From positions 186,001 through 250,000 of the forward strand of contig JAXBDG010000003.1 in the NCBI GenBank assembly GCA_036320915.1: a stretch of 64,000 nt of DNA. The letters are read 5' to 3'. A program made the translations under genes and the position numbers. Every line of letters begins with the position of its first letter. The first letter of the stretch is position 1. Of this stretch, positions 1 through 15,982 are shown one piece after another. This DNA comes from Linnemannia elongata. Taxonomy: Eukaryota > Mortierellomycota > Mortierellomycetes > Mortierellales > Mortierellaceae. The notes below the pieces were generated by a model. It did no database searches, was not told where the DNA came from, and saw only the letters and a program-made list of their open reading frames with translations.

Positions 1-552
1 ATGGTCATCAACTTCACCTTCGACAAGGTCGAGGGCGGTATGAACATCACCCTCACTGGCATCAAGGGTCTCTCGACCTCTGTTGCCATCGACAAGGCCG
101 CTGGTTTCCAGTACCACGTTCACGTCAAGCCCGTCGGCCCCAACTACGGCTGCATGGCCACCGAGGGACACTTGAACCCCTTCAACGGCTCCGTTCCCTG
201 CAACAAGGCCAACTTGACTGCCTGCGAGATTGGTGATCTCGCTGGCAAGCACGGAAACATTGTCCCCACCGAGGACGGCACCTTCCCCACCATCTCTTAC
301 ATCGACACCCAGTTGTCCTTCACCGAACCCGCTAACGGCGCCTTGGTCGGACGCTCGATTGTTATCCATAACAACGGTACCCGCGTTGCTTGCGGTAACT
401 TGGTCGTTGATGGATACACTGCTCCCTCTGCTAACGGTACCTCTACCGGTGCTGCTACCAACCCTACCGCTACCGGAAAGAACTCGGCTGCCAAGCTCGT
501 TGGCTCTGCTGCCCTCACTGGTGTTGTTGCCCTCTTCATGATGGCTCTTTAA
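1..552 (+). CDS. Cu-only superoxide dismutase-like GPI-anchored cell-surface protein (5' end outside window)
   Basis: The open frame runs from base 1 to a TAA at 550-552 and gives 183 residues. A His-x-His pair at residues 39 and 41, a Gly-His at 56-57, the GDLAGKHG stretch (about residues 78-85), and the IVIHNNGTRVACGNL block together form the Cu/Zn SOD fold signature. The segment after His57 resembles fungal Cu-only SODs of the Candida SOD5 type, in which the zinc site is degenerate; that assignment is from family knowledge. Several N-glycosylation sequons are present. The C-terminus is Ser/Thr/Ala-rich and ends in a hydrophobic tail after an NSAAK segment, as expected for a GPI-attachment signal. 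A secreted superoxide-detoxifying enzyme anchored to membrane or wall is the likely role. No signal peptide is visible, so the first ATG is probably internal and the true start lies upstream of the window. Confidence 0.82.
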   Translation: MVINFTFDKVEGGMNITLTGIKGLSTSVAIDKAAGFQYHVHVKPVGPNYGCMATEGHLNPFNGSVPCNKANLTACEIGDLAGKHGNIVPTEDGTFPTISYIDTQLSFTEPANGALVGRSIVIHNNGTRVACGNLVVDGYTAPSANGTSTGAATNPTATGKNSAAKLVGSAALTGVVALFMMAL

Positions 553-1408
553 AGTGGGAGTTTTTTTCTCTCCTTCATGGTTGTTCTTTTGCTTTTTTCC
601 CTTCGTTTTTACATATTACCATATCTTTAGATGATGTTTATTCCCCACCCTCCTCAAAAACCTCATGTCCCACACTACCAAAAAGTACCTTAATAGCCAC
701 CACCACCATCGCATCACACCCGCCCCTCTTTCAATAGCCAGAAAGCGAATTAGTAGATAGAAGATGTCAAGTTAACAGTGAGGAGAAAGGGGGGAGGGGT
801 AGCTTCTCCTATCAGTTATCGGGAAAGCGTTTCCTGATACTGGAGATGTTCCTCCCTCCCTCTCTCTCTCTCTCTCTCTCTCTTACTTGCCTTGTTTTCA
901 GAGTTTGCTACGGTTTTTTTTGTCATTTGAGAGATGAACCCCCCCCCAAAAAAAATACCCATAAATCCCAAAAACATCTGAAAACATCATATAACATAAT
1001 CGCAAAAACCAAAATTGATCGCTGTAAATATGTTTCTGAGCGGTGAGCGTGAGCGATGAGGACGATGGGAAGATGGACGGAGGGGTCCTGGATACCCATG
1101 AAAGAAGGAGAGGGGAAGAGGGAGGGGAGGTGTGAGATAAAAGTGAAACCGCAGGATGCATGGTAATACAGCACCGGAAATTAGGCGAGCGCGAGTAAGA
1201 CAAGAGAGGGAGAGAGAGGGGGAGGAGTCGATCTAGATCGGTGGAAATGAAAAAAAAAAAGACGCGAGATCATATGGGTGTATCCAACGCCGTGACAATA
1301 GCAAGCACTGATCTAGGCAAAGAAGTAGAGTGTAAATTATCGTATATTGATGTTCGCCACCACTACAACAGAAATACTAAGACTCCTTTCCAACAATATA
1401 CATAAATG
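553..1408. other. Intergenic region, convergent 3' ends
   Basis: This lies between the SOD-like gene (plus) and the first metallo-hydrolase gene (minus), so it holds two 3' untranslated regions. A CT dinucleotide run occupies about 861-883. Homopolymer A and C tracts occur near 939-955 and 1250-1260. I see no convincing gene. Confidence 0.6.
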
Positions 1409-2560
1409 CTAAGGACTAGGAGTAGCAGCACGGTAGGTCTCCAACTCCTGTACGGTCAGCCCCTCCGGGTTATAATCATGGGCCGGGAAGATGGTATCGA
1501 CCTGATCCTTGAGAGAGATAATCTTGTCCATGGATCGGATGGCGGTGTCCATGTAACAGGTCCCTCTGGAGGGGGGGTAGGAGAGGTTGGGTAGTTTGGA
1601 GAAGGACATGTGGTTCTTGCAGGCGTCCCCGATCATGAATGAGCGGGAGGAAGTGTGAATGAATGAGATCGAGCCTAGTGTTTGTTTTTAAGAAGGAAGG
1701 AAGTAAGAGGGTGGGTTAGTGAAGGTGATAGCAACGATGAGTTTGTGTGAAGAGTTGGTGGCGCAGATTGATGATGAGAGGATAGAAAAGACTTGGGTGA
1801 TAAGAGCTAGGATGATCAACTGGTCACATTTTTTGTTCTGTTTTCGGATTGTAATGTGATGAACGTGAGTGACAGACGAGGTGACTTTATACAATGCGCT
1901 CGTTTCAGAAAAAAGGATCTTCGGTCCGATGTGCATAAAAGGGAAGGGGACAAAGCAGCAAAAAAATCAACAACAACAAACGACAAGACTTTTCTTACCA
2001 GGAGTATGTCCAGGAGTCTCAACAACCTTCAAAACACTCTGATACTCCCATTCCTCCCCCTCCCTAACCCAAACGACATTCTCCACCGGAACCTTCATCT
2101 TTGCAGGCGCCCCCGTCAGAAACTTCATCACATTGAACACCCAACGATCCCCACTGCAACTATTGTACCCCTTTCCCTCGCACAAAAAGGGTCTCTCTTC
2201 AGGGTGGGCGATGACTTTGCAGGTAGGGTACCGCTCAAGGAGAAGGAGGGTTGCACCGGTATGGTCCATGTGAGAGTGGGTGATACACAGGTATTTGAGG
2301 GTATCCTGTGGATGGAAGAGGACGCGTTCGACGGCGGCGAGGATCTGAGCGGCGTGGGGGGGTGCGCCAGCGTCGATCATGATCCACTCATGGGCCTTGT
2401 TGTCTGTGGCAGGGATAGGGTTGCCGCGGATGAGGAAAGTGGCGATGGGGAGGCCGACGGGTCCGAAAGTGAGGACGAATGTGCAGCGATAGAGTCCTGG
2501 GCGCAGTTCAAGGAACTCATTCTGGTCTGGGAGGAACTTTGGTGTTTCTTTAGTTGCCAT
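1409..2560 (-). CDS. Metallo-beta-lactamase-fold hydrolase, copy A (2 exons)
   Basis: Exon 1 is complement 1999..2560 and exon 2 is complement 1409..1674, separated by a 324-nt GTAAGA...TAG intron. Joining gives 828 nt and a 275-residue protein. The HxHxDH metal motif is in THSHMDHTGA (about residues 96-105). Two further MBL signatures are GHTPG, completed across the splice junction into GHTPGS, and MIGDA. The last metal His is in PAHDYN near the C-terminus. All five MBL-fold ligand motifs are therefore present, and the protein should be an active zinc-dependent hydrolase. Substrate cannot be told from sequence; related folds include glyoxalase II-like and lactonase-like enzymes. No signal peptide is seen, so it is probably cytosolic. 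It is a tandem paralogue of the gene at 3207-4360 with the same intron position. Confidence 0.85.
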
Positions 2561-3206
2561 TTTTTTGAGGATTTCTTCGGATGTGAAAGGGAGTAGGGGT
2601 TGAAAAGATTGTAAGAATAAATGTTAAGGAACAGAAGAAAGAAGTGTAGAGTAAAGGTGAACGAAAAAGGGGGTGATATTTATAGGGAATAGGGGTAGCG
2701 AGCAAACAAGTCGCGTTTTGCTTGGCATCAGTTAAAAGTGAGGAAAATTTGTCACAGCCTCATATTTCTTACAAAATAACTCCAAACACTTCAATCACTA
2801 CAGGTCTCCTTCCCTTCACCTTGGTTCACTACTCCATCAGGCGCAGTACTCCTGGTAGCTCATTAAGTTGATTGACTCACTATTACTTTGGCTGGCTCCA
2901 GTTGCTTCAGTAGTCCAACTGGTTCACATCTCGCAGCCGCTCGGTGTTAAAGGTTGGACAAAAGACCATTTTCTTCCTTTTTTGTCCAAAGGGTTCCTTA
3001 CAAAATGGAGGCCCTCCCTTCCTTGTACAAGAGTTTGTTTTTTGCATATGCTATTTCTCTTCTATTGCTTTACACTTCCAGAAGGGAACAGAGCACAACA
3101 ATATCACATACAAAAGGCGTAAACACGTTAGTCGCTTTAATATGCCATTTTGTGCCTCCTCAAGTTCACAGCCCATATCATCTCATACGTCCAAAAATAA
3201 AGCTAT
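2561..3206. other. Intergenic region between tandem hydrolase genes
   Basis: This is the upstream region of hydrolase copy A and the 3' region of copy B, both on the minus strand. Short open frames here have no family resemblance and no ATG context. I see no further gene. Confidence 0.5.
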
Positions 3207-4360
3207 CTAAGAACGCGGGTTAGCAGCCCTAAATGCCTTCATCTCCTCAACAGTAACTCCTTCGTGGTTATAATCATGAGCCGGGAAAATGGTATCGACC
3301 TGATCCTTCAAAGAAATAATCTTGTCCATGGACTTGATCGCAGTTCCCATTTGACAGGTACCTGTGGAAAGGGGGTAGGAGAGACCGGGTTGCTTGGAGA
3401 GGAAGGCGTGGTTCTTGGATGCATCTCCGATCATGATTGAGCGCGAGGGGATGTGGATGAATGAGATCGAGCCTAGTGTTTTTTATTGTGAAAGGGGGAG
3501 GGGGAGTTGAAGAATAGGTTAGTGAGTGTTATGGCGGGGACGCGTTTTTGAGGGAAGAGTTGGTGGCGCGGACCAACGTATGGAGGATAGAAAGATGAGC
3601 TAGCTTGTTCGTTTCAGATTTTTTGTGGAGCCATATGTGTAGTCCCCTCTTTGATGGCGTTTGTTTCAGAGGAATGATCTTCGGCAAATCTTGCCCGCAT
3701 GAAAGAAAGACGAAAAAAAAAAACTACAACAACAATGACAAAAGAGCAACAGCAAGGCATGATACCCAGAAACCAGAGAAGTATGAAAAAAAAGTTCTTA
3801 CCAGGAGTATGTCCATGGGTCTCAATCACCTTCATCAACTTGCCATACTCCCATTCGTCCCCCTCCCTAACCCAAAGCATCCTCTCCATTGGTACCTGGA
3901 CTTTACTCGCCATTGCCAAATGCTTCATCACATTAAACACCCACGTGTCGCCCGCACAGCTCTTGTACCCCTTCCCTTCACATAGGAAAGGTCTCTCTTC
4001 AGGATGTCCTACGACTTTACAGCCTGGGTACCGGTCGAGGAGGAGGGGGGTTGCACCGGTGTGGTCGAGATGGGCATGAGTGATACACAGGTATTTGAGG
4101 GTGTCCTGTGGATGGGAGAGGACGCGCTCGACGGCGGCGAGGATCTGAGCAGCGTGTGGGGGTGCGCCAGCGTCGATCATGATCCATTCATGGGCCTTGT
4201 TGTCTGTGGCAGGGATAGGATTGCCGCGGATGAGGAAGGTGGCGATGGGGAGGCCGACGGGTCCGAAAGTGAGGACGAATGTGCAGCGGTAGAGTCCTGG
4301 GCGCAGTTCAAGGAACTCATTCTGGTCTGGAAGAAGCTTGATTTGTTCTGTGGTTGTCAT
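3207..4360 (-). CDS. Metallo-beta-lactamase-fold hydrolase, copy B (2 exons)
   Basis: Exon 1 is complement 3802..4360 and exon 2 is complement 3207..3472; the intron is 329 nt with a GTAAGA donor and TAG acceptor in the same place as in copy A. The product is 274 residues. Metal motifs are THAHLDHTGA, GHTPGS (formed across the junction), MIGDA and PAHDYN. The first roughly 95 residues are almost identical to copy A, including the codons, whereas the rest of exon 1 and exon 2 have diverged more. That is consistent with tandem duplication followed by local gene conversion. Function is predicted as zinc-dependent hydrolase of unknown substrate. The ATG at 4358-4360 is the first in frame. Confidence 0.85.
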
Positions 4361-5758
4361 CTTTTAGGATTGTTGCTGGTTGTGAAGAGGAAGTGGGTGG
4401 AGTGAAGGTGGGTGGCAAAGAAATGGAAAGAAAGAGAAGAAAAGAAAGAGAAGAAGAGGAGGATGATGAAATGAAGCGGGTTGATAAAGGAAAGAAAAGA
4501 AGAAGGATAAATGGTAATAAGATGTGAAGGAGAGAAGAGACGAAGAAGAAAGAAGGGAGCGGGAGTGGGTTTATCCGGAAGAACGGCCACAAAAAAGTCA
4601 AAAAACGCTACGCAAGTTGTCAGCATCGGGATAGAGCAATTGAAGTTATGCCGAAGAACGTTTTCAAAAAAGACTTTTTTGTGTCGACTGGACACGATTC
4701 GGCTGAGCACAGAAGATATGATTAAAACCAGGGTCATGTGAGATCATGAATTAATGCCTCGAGAATCTACAAGTCTCCACAACAAATGCGATAGGCCCCG
4801 CTTCCTGGCCACCAATCACTCCTATCCACTCTCTCTGATCTCCCTACAAGCCACAATTTTAAAGTTGTGCAGGGAGGTGATTGGTTCGACACATTGCGAC
4901 GTGTGTACAACGGGAAGAAGAAGAAGAAGAACACGAAGAAAGAAAGAAAGAAAGAAGACGAAGAAAAAAAAACGAAAGGACGCTGGCTGGAACTGAAGCT
5001 GAGCTCCCAGACATGGTTACTCAAAAAAAAAAAAAGATAAAAAAAATAAACAACAAAAGGGCAGGTGGGTGACAGGAGAAGGGGTGAGAGCAAAATGTAC
5101 CGAAATACCGATTGACAAGAATGCAGCCAATTGGGGGCCCAGAAAGAGAAATAAGCATTCGACGTAGGGTTCCCCCCTTGTTGTTGTTGGCCTGGCCTCT
5201 TTTGTTTTTTTTTTCGTTCTTGGGTTTTAGTTCAATTGATCCTGCAATTGAGAGGCACCAAGGAAACGCAAGGCAAGCGAGGATTGGCAGGAAGCAGTAT
5301 GGGAAGGGCAGAGAAAAGTAGTAAATCGAAGATGTTCTTATGAGATAGATGCGTATCTCGATGGTGATTTCGAGTGTGCATGTGCACATGTCCAGGACCT
5401 GTGGACGTGTGAGTGAAGAATAAGGGAGCTTTCTACAGGTGAAAGAAGACAAAGAAGAGAGAGTCCACTACTTTTTGCTGTTCATTGTGTTCATCTCGTG
5501 TTGTTCATCTGGGTCTCTTTTTCCTTGTGCTCACCAACCAAACACCAAGGTGCTTTTGATTTTCTTATTTCCCCTTCCCCCCTTTTTACTTTTCTCTTTT
5601 CTCTTTTTCTCATCTCCTTTTTCTTCTTTCTTCTCTTTTTCTTCTTTTCTCATCAACTTTCCAAGTCTCCAAGCAAGTTCCTTCCCGTCCGAGTCCAGTC
5701 CAGCTTCAAGGTCATCCTCATCAACTCCACCAACAACAACAGCAACTAGATCATCATC
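4361..5758. other. Divergent promoter region
   Basis: This 1.4-kb region separates hydrolase copy B (minus) from the membrane-protein gene (plus). It is rich in purine tracts (GAA/AAG runs around 4915-4985, A tracts at 5024-5050). A pyrimidine-rich leader (5570-5660) runs just before the plus-strand start codon. The open frames in it are low-complexity and unsupported. Confidence 0.5.
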
Positions 5759-6289
5759 ATGCCTCGCTCATTCGTCGACCAGGACTTTGTCCTCACCGTT
5801 CTCGCCGTCTACGGTGCCACAGTCGCCTTCAACCGCTGGGTCCCCAACATCGACCTGATCGCCGTCGATGCTCACCCCAAGTCCTACGTCCAGACCTTCA
5901 CCTCCGCCTCCGAGAGCTCCCTCCTCTTCTACAAGATCTTCCTCGGTGTTGACATTGTCCGCAACTTTGCCTCGGCCCTCCTCGAGTCCGCCGCCTTCTC
6001 TTTTGCCTTGTCCGATGAGAAGTTTGATCTCTTCTCGTATGCCCCTCTTTTGTTCCGTATCCTGTTCGTTATCACCAAGGACTTCCTCATGTTGGGCTGC
6101 GTCTTTGCCGCCCCCGAGTCCAATGATGTTGCGTCCGAGAAGGTCGCCGAGATGTTCCCTACCTCGGTCTACGTCGATCAGGGTTTGACCATTGTTGGCG
6201 GTTTGTTGTTGGCTATCGGTCTTTACAACTGGACCTATGCCATTGGTCGCGATAAGCGCCAGGTCATCAAGGAGAAGAAGACCAACTAA
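5759..6289 (+). CDS. Small multi-pass membrane protein with C-terminal KKXX signal
   Basis: This is a single-exon 176-residue protein. Hydrophobic segments lie at about residues 8-24 (FVLTVLAVYGATVAF), 60-82 (partly amphipathic), 93-117 (LLFRILFVITKDFLMLGCVFA) and 145-165 (GLTIVGGLLLAIGLYNW), suggesting three or four membrane spans. The last four residues are KKTN, which fits the dilysine KKXX retrieval signal for ER membrane proteins. A cytosolic C-terminus in the ER or early Golgi is therefore inferred. I do not recognise the family. Codon use is strongly C-ending, like highly expressed housekeeping genes. The ATG lies after a CA-rich leader at 5725-5758, a common fungal start context. Confidence 0.75.
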   Translation: MPRSFVDQDFVLTVLAVYGATVAFNRWVPNIDLIAVDAHPKSYVQTFTSASESSLLFYKIFLGVDIVRNFASALLESAAFSFALSDEKFDLFSYAPLLFRILFVITKDFLMLGCVFAAPESNDVASEKVAEMFPTSVYVDQGLTIVGGLLLAIGLYNWTYAIGRDKRQVIKEKKTN

Positions 6290-7200
6290 GGTTTCATTCT
6301 TTTTATTCTGTTCGTCTACTTTTTTTTCCTCAAGGAAAGGACAACGGGCTGGATTGGCTTGACTTGAGAAGAAGGAGGTTCGCCTTCTTTTTCAGGTTGT
6401 TCCATCCCTCCCACCTCATTCACTACACCACCGGTCACTAAACATAGAAACATCGCAGGAGTCTTTTCATTCCTTCTTGATGCCCATCCCTTTTCATTCT
6501 TTTTTGTATATTTTTATTCGGGACACTCGGGATGATAATAAACAACCCTGGCGATTTTGGAAAAGGATTCTTGTTCTTTGCTTTCTTTGCATTCTCTTTT
6601 ATCTATGTCGATGGTTCAATTGCGTTTGCAACAACGTCTGTCATCGTTGAACGAGGAAGAGGGGTTTTCTTCTCATGTCCTTTCTGTTTTATTGGACATG
6701 GTGTTGATGTGGATGCCAACATTCTTCCCCTTTCATTCTTGCTGACGTGCTTCTGCTTTCCTCCCCCTTGTCCATTCCCCCCTCAATCGACTACAAACAT
6801 GCCCGACATTCTCACAGACCGACGAGATTTTCCCGCCTCCTCGATCCATCCTCAATGCACATCATACAGGGGGGGTATTTTTTTCGGAAGGACATGAAGG
6901 ACCGCCTTGGCTGGCTATGCAGGGCTGGAAGGACAAAGGAATATTTCTGTTCATCGCCGCCCCTTCCTTTCCTTGTACTGCCTCTCCCACTTCCATCAGA
7001 AATCCCGACTGGTTCTAAAATAGAAATCCCAAGATGATGTTGATATTTTTTTTTATTACCAGGAGGGGTTTCTAGCCCTTCTTTTTCTTCTTTGCGAATA
7101 TGATCTCCCCCACCCCCTTCATTGCCTCATATTGGCTGGCTTGTTGTGATTTGTCACAAGAAATGAGAAAAGGTAACCCTTAGGAGAGTCATTTCAGGAG

Positions 7201-7245
<45 letters not shown>

Positions 7246-7325
7246 CGCTGCAAAGATCAATAGGGATGGAAGACCCTCTCAATCATGAACAAAGGAAGGA
7301 AGTGGGGAGAACCAATGGGTTTTTA
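6290..7325. other. Intergenic region with 42-nt poly-T tract
   Basis: This holds the 3' flanks of the membrane-protein gene and of RPP1, which converge here. A 42-base uninterrupted T tract lies at about 7204-7245, followed by 80 nt to the RPP1 stop. No coding sequence is supported. Confidence 0.55.
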
Positions 7326-9360
7326 TTATTTCACAGGTTCCGACTGCTGCTCCTTGGCCTTCTTGTTCGAAGCTTCACTCTTATTATCATTCTTGCGTTT
7401 GCCACCTGGAGTACCGCCTCCAAGCTTCCACTGCTCCGTCTCTGCGAGTGAGGCTACAGGTGCCACGGACATTACTGCCCTGTTTGTATTCCGGCGAGTT
7501 TCTGTCGTAGTCATGTGTCCGGATGAGTGAGTGAGCAAAGGAAGGATATGAAAAAAAAGAGAGAGAGAGAGAGAGAAAGAAAGAGGTATGCGTAAGTGGT
7601 TACGATTGGTGACAGGAAAGAGCCACGATCATCTTTGATATGAACGCGAAGAATAAAGAGGAAAGAAAAAAAAAAAGCCGATGTGGATTGTGATTTTGAT
7701 GGATTGTGCCCTGTGCTTGCCATCACTCTCCACGTCCGTATTCTATCGGACATATTTCTTCCATAGTGTGATGTGAGCAGCGCACGCCCGCAATTTTGTT
7801 TTTCTTTTTTGTTCTGTCCGATTGCAGAAGTGGAGGCGGAGGAGGGAAAGAACTGCGCGTTTTTTTTTTTTTTGGGTTCTGATTCTCAGCCTTCGGGTTC
7901 TTTACCTGCATGCATGGCAACAGCACGACAGTGCGAGCTCAAACAGTCCTTGGCCACTGCCTGATTAAGTCCCAGCAGAGTGCCACTAAAAACAAGATTC
8001 GAGTCGTGGAAAAATAATTACGCCGAATGATGGTGTCAGTAGAGGCGCCTTCTTTTACATGTGCAATAATACGACAGGGTGTGGAGCAAGGATATCAAGA
8101 TCCAGCATAAAGTTTCGCTCATATCGCCAGAACGATTTAGAGAAACCAAGAACCAACAAAAACCAGTTTGTCGAAGGTTCTGACGACACACAGGAAAAGA
8201 GACACCTCGATTGTGTAAAGACATCAAGGAAACGGAACTTACAAGTTGACGATATCGTAGGGTCCACGGAGTTCCATGGCGCGCATGGCCTGTGAGCTGA
8301 TGATGATGTTCTTGCCCCTCGTCACGCGGATCAAACTCTGTGCATTGCTGATCAAGTTCCTCCTCGCCGTTGCATCTATTCACCAAGAATTATCCAAGAC
8401 GGACACAAGACAAAAGACGTGATTTGGCATTAAAGATCTATAATGCGTGTCTGTAGATCCTACGCACCTAGTCCTCTGAATGATATTCCGTGTCCTGAAA
8501 ATAGTGTTACCTCGAATAGCGGCACCATAGCAGAGCTCAAAGTAGATCCCGCGCTCGACAGCGAGTCCGACGGTCGAGTGTTTGAGGTAGAAAGGTAACC
8601 GTGCCGACATGTCCAATGAGATGATGTCGACCTCAAATGTCCCGCATGCCGCCTGAAATAGCTTCTCGTTCGTTGGGTTTACTGCCAAAATGTCGTACGA
8701 TGCGATCGAGGGGTTGTTTGTGTTCTATGTCAAAGATAGCAAGCATAATTATTAATGGCTTTGTTGCATGAGGATCAATTGGGGCAGGGTTAGGGTCAAA
8801 GAGCGGAAATGATGAGGATTACCAGGCCATAGTTTTGACTGATGTCGTCGACAACGAGTGTCAGTCTGGAGTATTGCTTCAAGTTCATTCCTGGAAGGGT
8901 GAGTTTTGTAACAGGGTTAACCTAATTGGTTCAGCGTTCAAAGGTGATGTGTTAAAGATTTCCTGTTCCACATGTTGCTCGTTATGTTCTCGAGGGCGCG
9001 TCGATACTCCACAAAGTCCTGTTGTCGGCATAAAGAGAAAAGGAGCCACTTACATGATTCTGTGGCATTTTCCCGGTGATCTCGTTGTTGTATGCGACAG
9101 CCTGATATCCCACTATAATGTTCCCGAATCATTGAGAGAAAGAGAAATTCACGCGTATTAGTTACTGGATTTAAAGAGGTCGCCCTACGATGGTAGTTTA
9201 TCCGTGAACTACACGCCAGCGGCATTATCAATGCGGACGTAAAGGTTGATATCTTACAGTGAGCGAGTAGCTCGACCCGTTTCCTGGTCTCGAGCTGGTC
9301 CTGTGCCGACGGGGTTGAGCCTGATGAGGGCGTGACGGGTATGTTGAGATCGTAGAACAT
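7326..9360 (-). CDS. RPP1: Ribonuclease P/MRP protein subunit Rpp30/Rpp1 (7 exons)
   Basis: Seven exons on the complement join in frame: 9258..9360, 9054..9112, 8823..8921, 8511..8724, 8243..8375, 7906..7985 and 7326..7501. The total is 864 nt or 287 residues, close to the family's usual length. The protein begins MFYDLNIP. It contains LGYQAVAYNN, the YSRLTLVV strand, then NPTNEKLF, FEVDIISLD, RLPFYLKHSTVGLAVERGI and FELCYGAAIR, and later ISSQAMRAMELRGPYDIVN and SSHCRAV. These are diagnostic Rpp30 blocks of the PHP-like TIM barrel. The Lys-rich tail (GGKRKNDNK...NKKAKEQQ) resembles the basic tail of the family. It is a protein subunit of the nuclear enzymes that mature pre-tRNA 5' ends and process pre-rRNA. 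It is divergently arranged with TBCD, the two starts being 600 bp apart. Confidence 0.93.
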
Positions 9361-9960
9361 TGCTTTGTAGGTTGTAGATTAGGTTGTTTCTCTATGCTGT
9401 GCCTTTGTGCGAGGGTTGTCTCCTGTTGTTGTTCGTTGTCCTTGTGTCCAGTGATGTCTGCGACCAAAGTTGAAAGGTTGTTGAATGAGAGCCAAAAAAA
9501 AAAAAAGAAAAAAAGTCCATGCTGAAGTGCTTCGCAAAACATCACTGATCGAAGTGACTGCTCCTTCATAGCTGTCCGTTTTCCTGCCTCTACACCCCTC
9601 CCTCTGCCCTTGAATGAATCCACTCCAATGAAATCTGCTGCGAAAAACGTTTAAAGTTTACACTCTTTTCGGTGTGCCTGACCTTTTCGTGCTCGTTAAC
9701 CCATTCCCGTTACATCTTTTAAAAGAGAAGGTGAAGCGCCCATCCTCCTCCTTTCTCCCCTCTTTCATCACCTTTCCTTCTTACTCGACAAGACTTTTAC
9801 TGTGAACACTCTTTCTTAACTTATACCAACACCCTCACGCTGTCAACACACGCACCTTCGTCGACCTTTTGCATCGCACACACTCTTCCCACGCTCCTGC
9901 TCTCATCCTCCCTCCCTCGTTCCCCATTATACTTCTTCCTCCTTTTCTTTAAAAAACAAC
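9361..9960. promoter_or_regulatory. Shared divergent promoter of RPP1 and TBCD
   Basis: These 600 bp separate the two outward-facing start codons. The TBCD-proximal half (9720-9960) is strongly pyrimidine-rich, typical of fungal leaders. No TATA box or operator is clear to me. Both genes are housekeeping genes, so a bidirectional promoter is plausible but is an inference from layout. Confidence 0.5.
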
Positions 9961-14809
<4,849 letters not shown>

Positions 14810-15982
14810 AGATGTTTTGGAGGTGCTTTTTTGTGGGGGGTTTTTTTTGTTGGTAGTTGAAAAGATAAAAATTTCTTTTACCATTTTACTTTTCTCTCCC
14901 ACCTCCTGAGTGCACTAACAGTTAAAGTGGAGTTCGACGACGCGTTAATTGAGATTCAGGTGCCGAAATGAAACCAGGAACGTTGACGCGATTAGTTTAA
15001 GAATGAAAATCATTTCTCAAAGGGGTTTTCACGTTTTTGGGATTGTGTTCAGTCCCCACCTGTGCCCCTCGTGTTCGTTTGTTCGAATCTACCGCTCGTG
15101 TTTGTCAATAACTACGGTATTCTCGGTACTCGAAAAAGACAGTTGAAAGCAAAATAATAGCCTGCGTCCGATTGATCAATAAAAGACGGCGCTTTTTTTT
15201 GGAGTTTTTTTAGGTTTTTGCTCGTGTTGCTTTTGTTGGCATAACTTCAAACGCGCCGTCTTTTTCACCGAGGCCTTTTCTTTCCTCTTTTTCTTGTTGG
15301 TCGCATTTAACGATGCCTCCTTTTCAATCCTGAAGGCATCCTTCCATTTCCACTTTCTCATTCCATTTCTCTCATTCATCGTCTTTCCAGCCATTCACAT
15401 TCTTCTTCAATCTCCATCCACCTCTACCCTTTTCATTACCGACTTTACCTGTTTTTCAGTTTTACTCTATACACCCACCTCACTCTTGTAAAAAACCACA
15501 GAAAACTGGAACCTCTGGTAAATTAACGCCACGACACGAAAAGATAGAATCAACAAACACAAACAGCAGTCGACATTACCTATTAGAGTACGCTACATCG
15601 CCAAAAAGACAAAACTCTTTGTTTATTTGGTGTACAGCAGGCGGAACTCTTTGGAGCTCACCATTCATACTTTTTTTTCTTTCGTTGTCAGCCTTGCTAG
15701 AGTGCGCCGCAGTAGCAGTTAGGACTTAAAGGTACCGCAGTGGAGGTTAGGGCAGTTTTTTGTATATATATTCCTCAGCTCTCCAATATTCGTTCCTTCT
15801 CACCCATCGCCTTCGACCAGTATTATTTATCCAACCAAGCCCAATTCGAGTCTGCGCCCCACAAAAAAAGTATGTTCAGAATTGGGCAAATTATAAATGA
15901 ATATGCAGTCACCGAACAAGATACATGAGAACTTACGTATAAATGCCTTATACCCATTTCGAAATAGTAACCATCTTCAAAA
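14810..15982. other. Intergenic region and leader of NLR-like gene 1
   Basis: This is the 3' flank of TBCD followed by the promoter and leader of the first NACHT-WD40 gene. A possible leader intron starts at GTATGT near 15870 and could end at the TAG near 15968, just before the start codon. That is by analogy with introns found upstream of copies 3-5 and is uncertain. No other gene is supported. Confidence 0.4.

Noticed and set aside
861..883. CRISPR-like or regulatory repeat
   Set aside because: This is a simple CT dinucleotide run, as is the one near 43772; fungi have no CRISPR arrays and there are no spacers.
5439..5858. 139-residue plus-strand protein upstream of the membrane-protein gene
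   Set aside because: The frame is low-complexity Phe/Ser/Pro sequence from the pyrimidine-rich leader and overlaps the real gene in another frame.
8938..9035. Coding exon DFVEYRRALENITSNMW in RPP1
   Set aside because: It is open in one frame, but no donor joins it to the next conserved block. Splicing 9054 to 8921 gives exact frame continuity into NPVTKLTLPGMNLKQYSRLTLVV.
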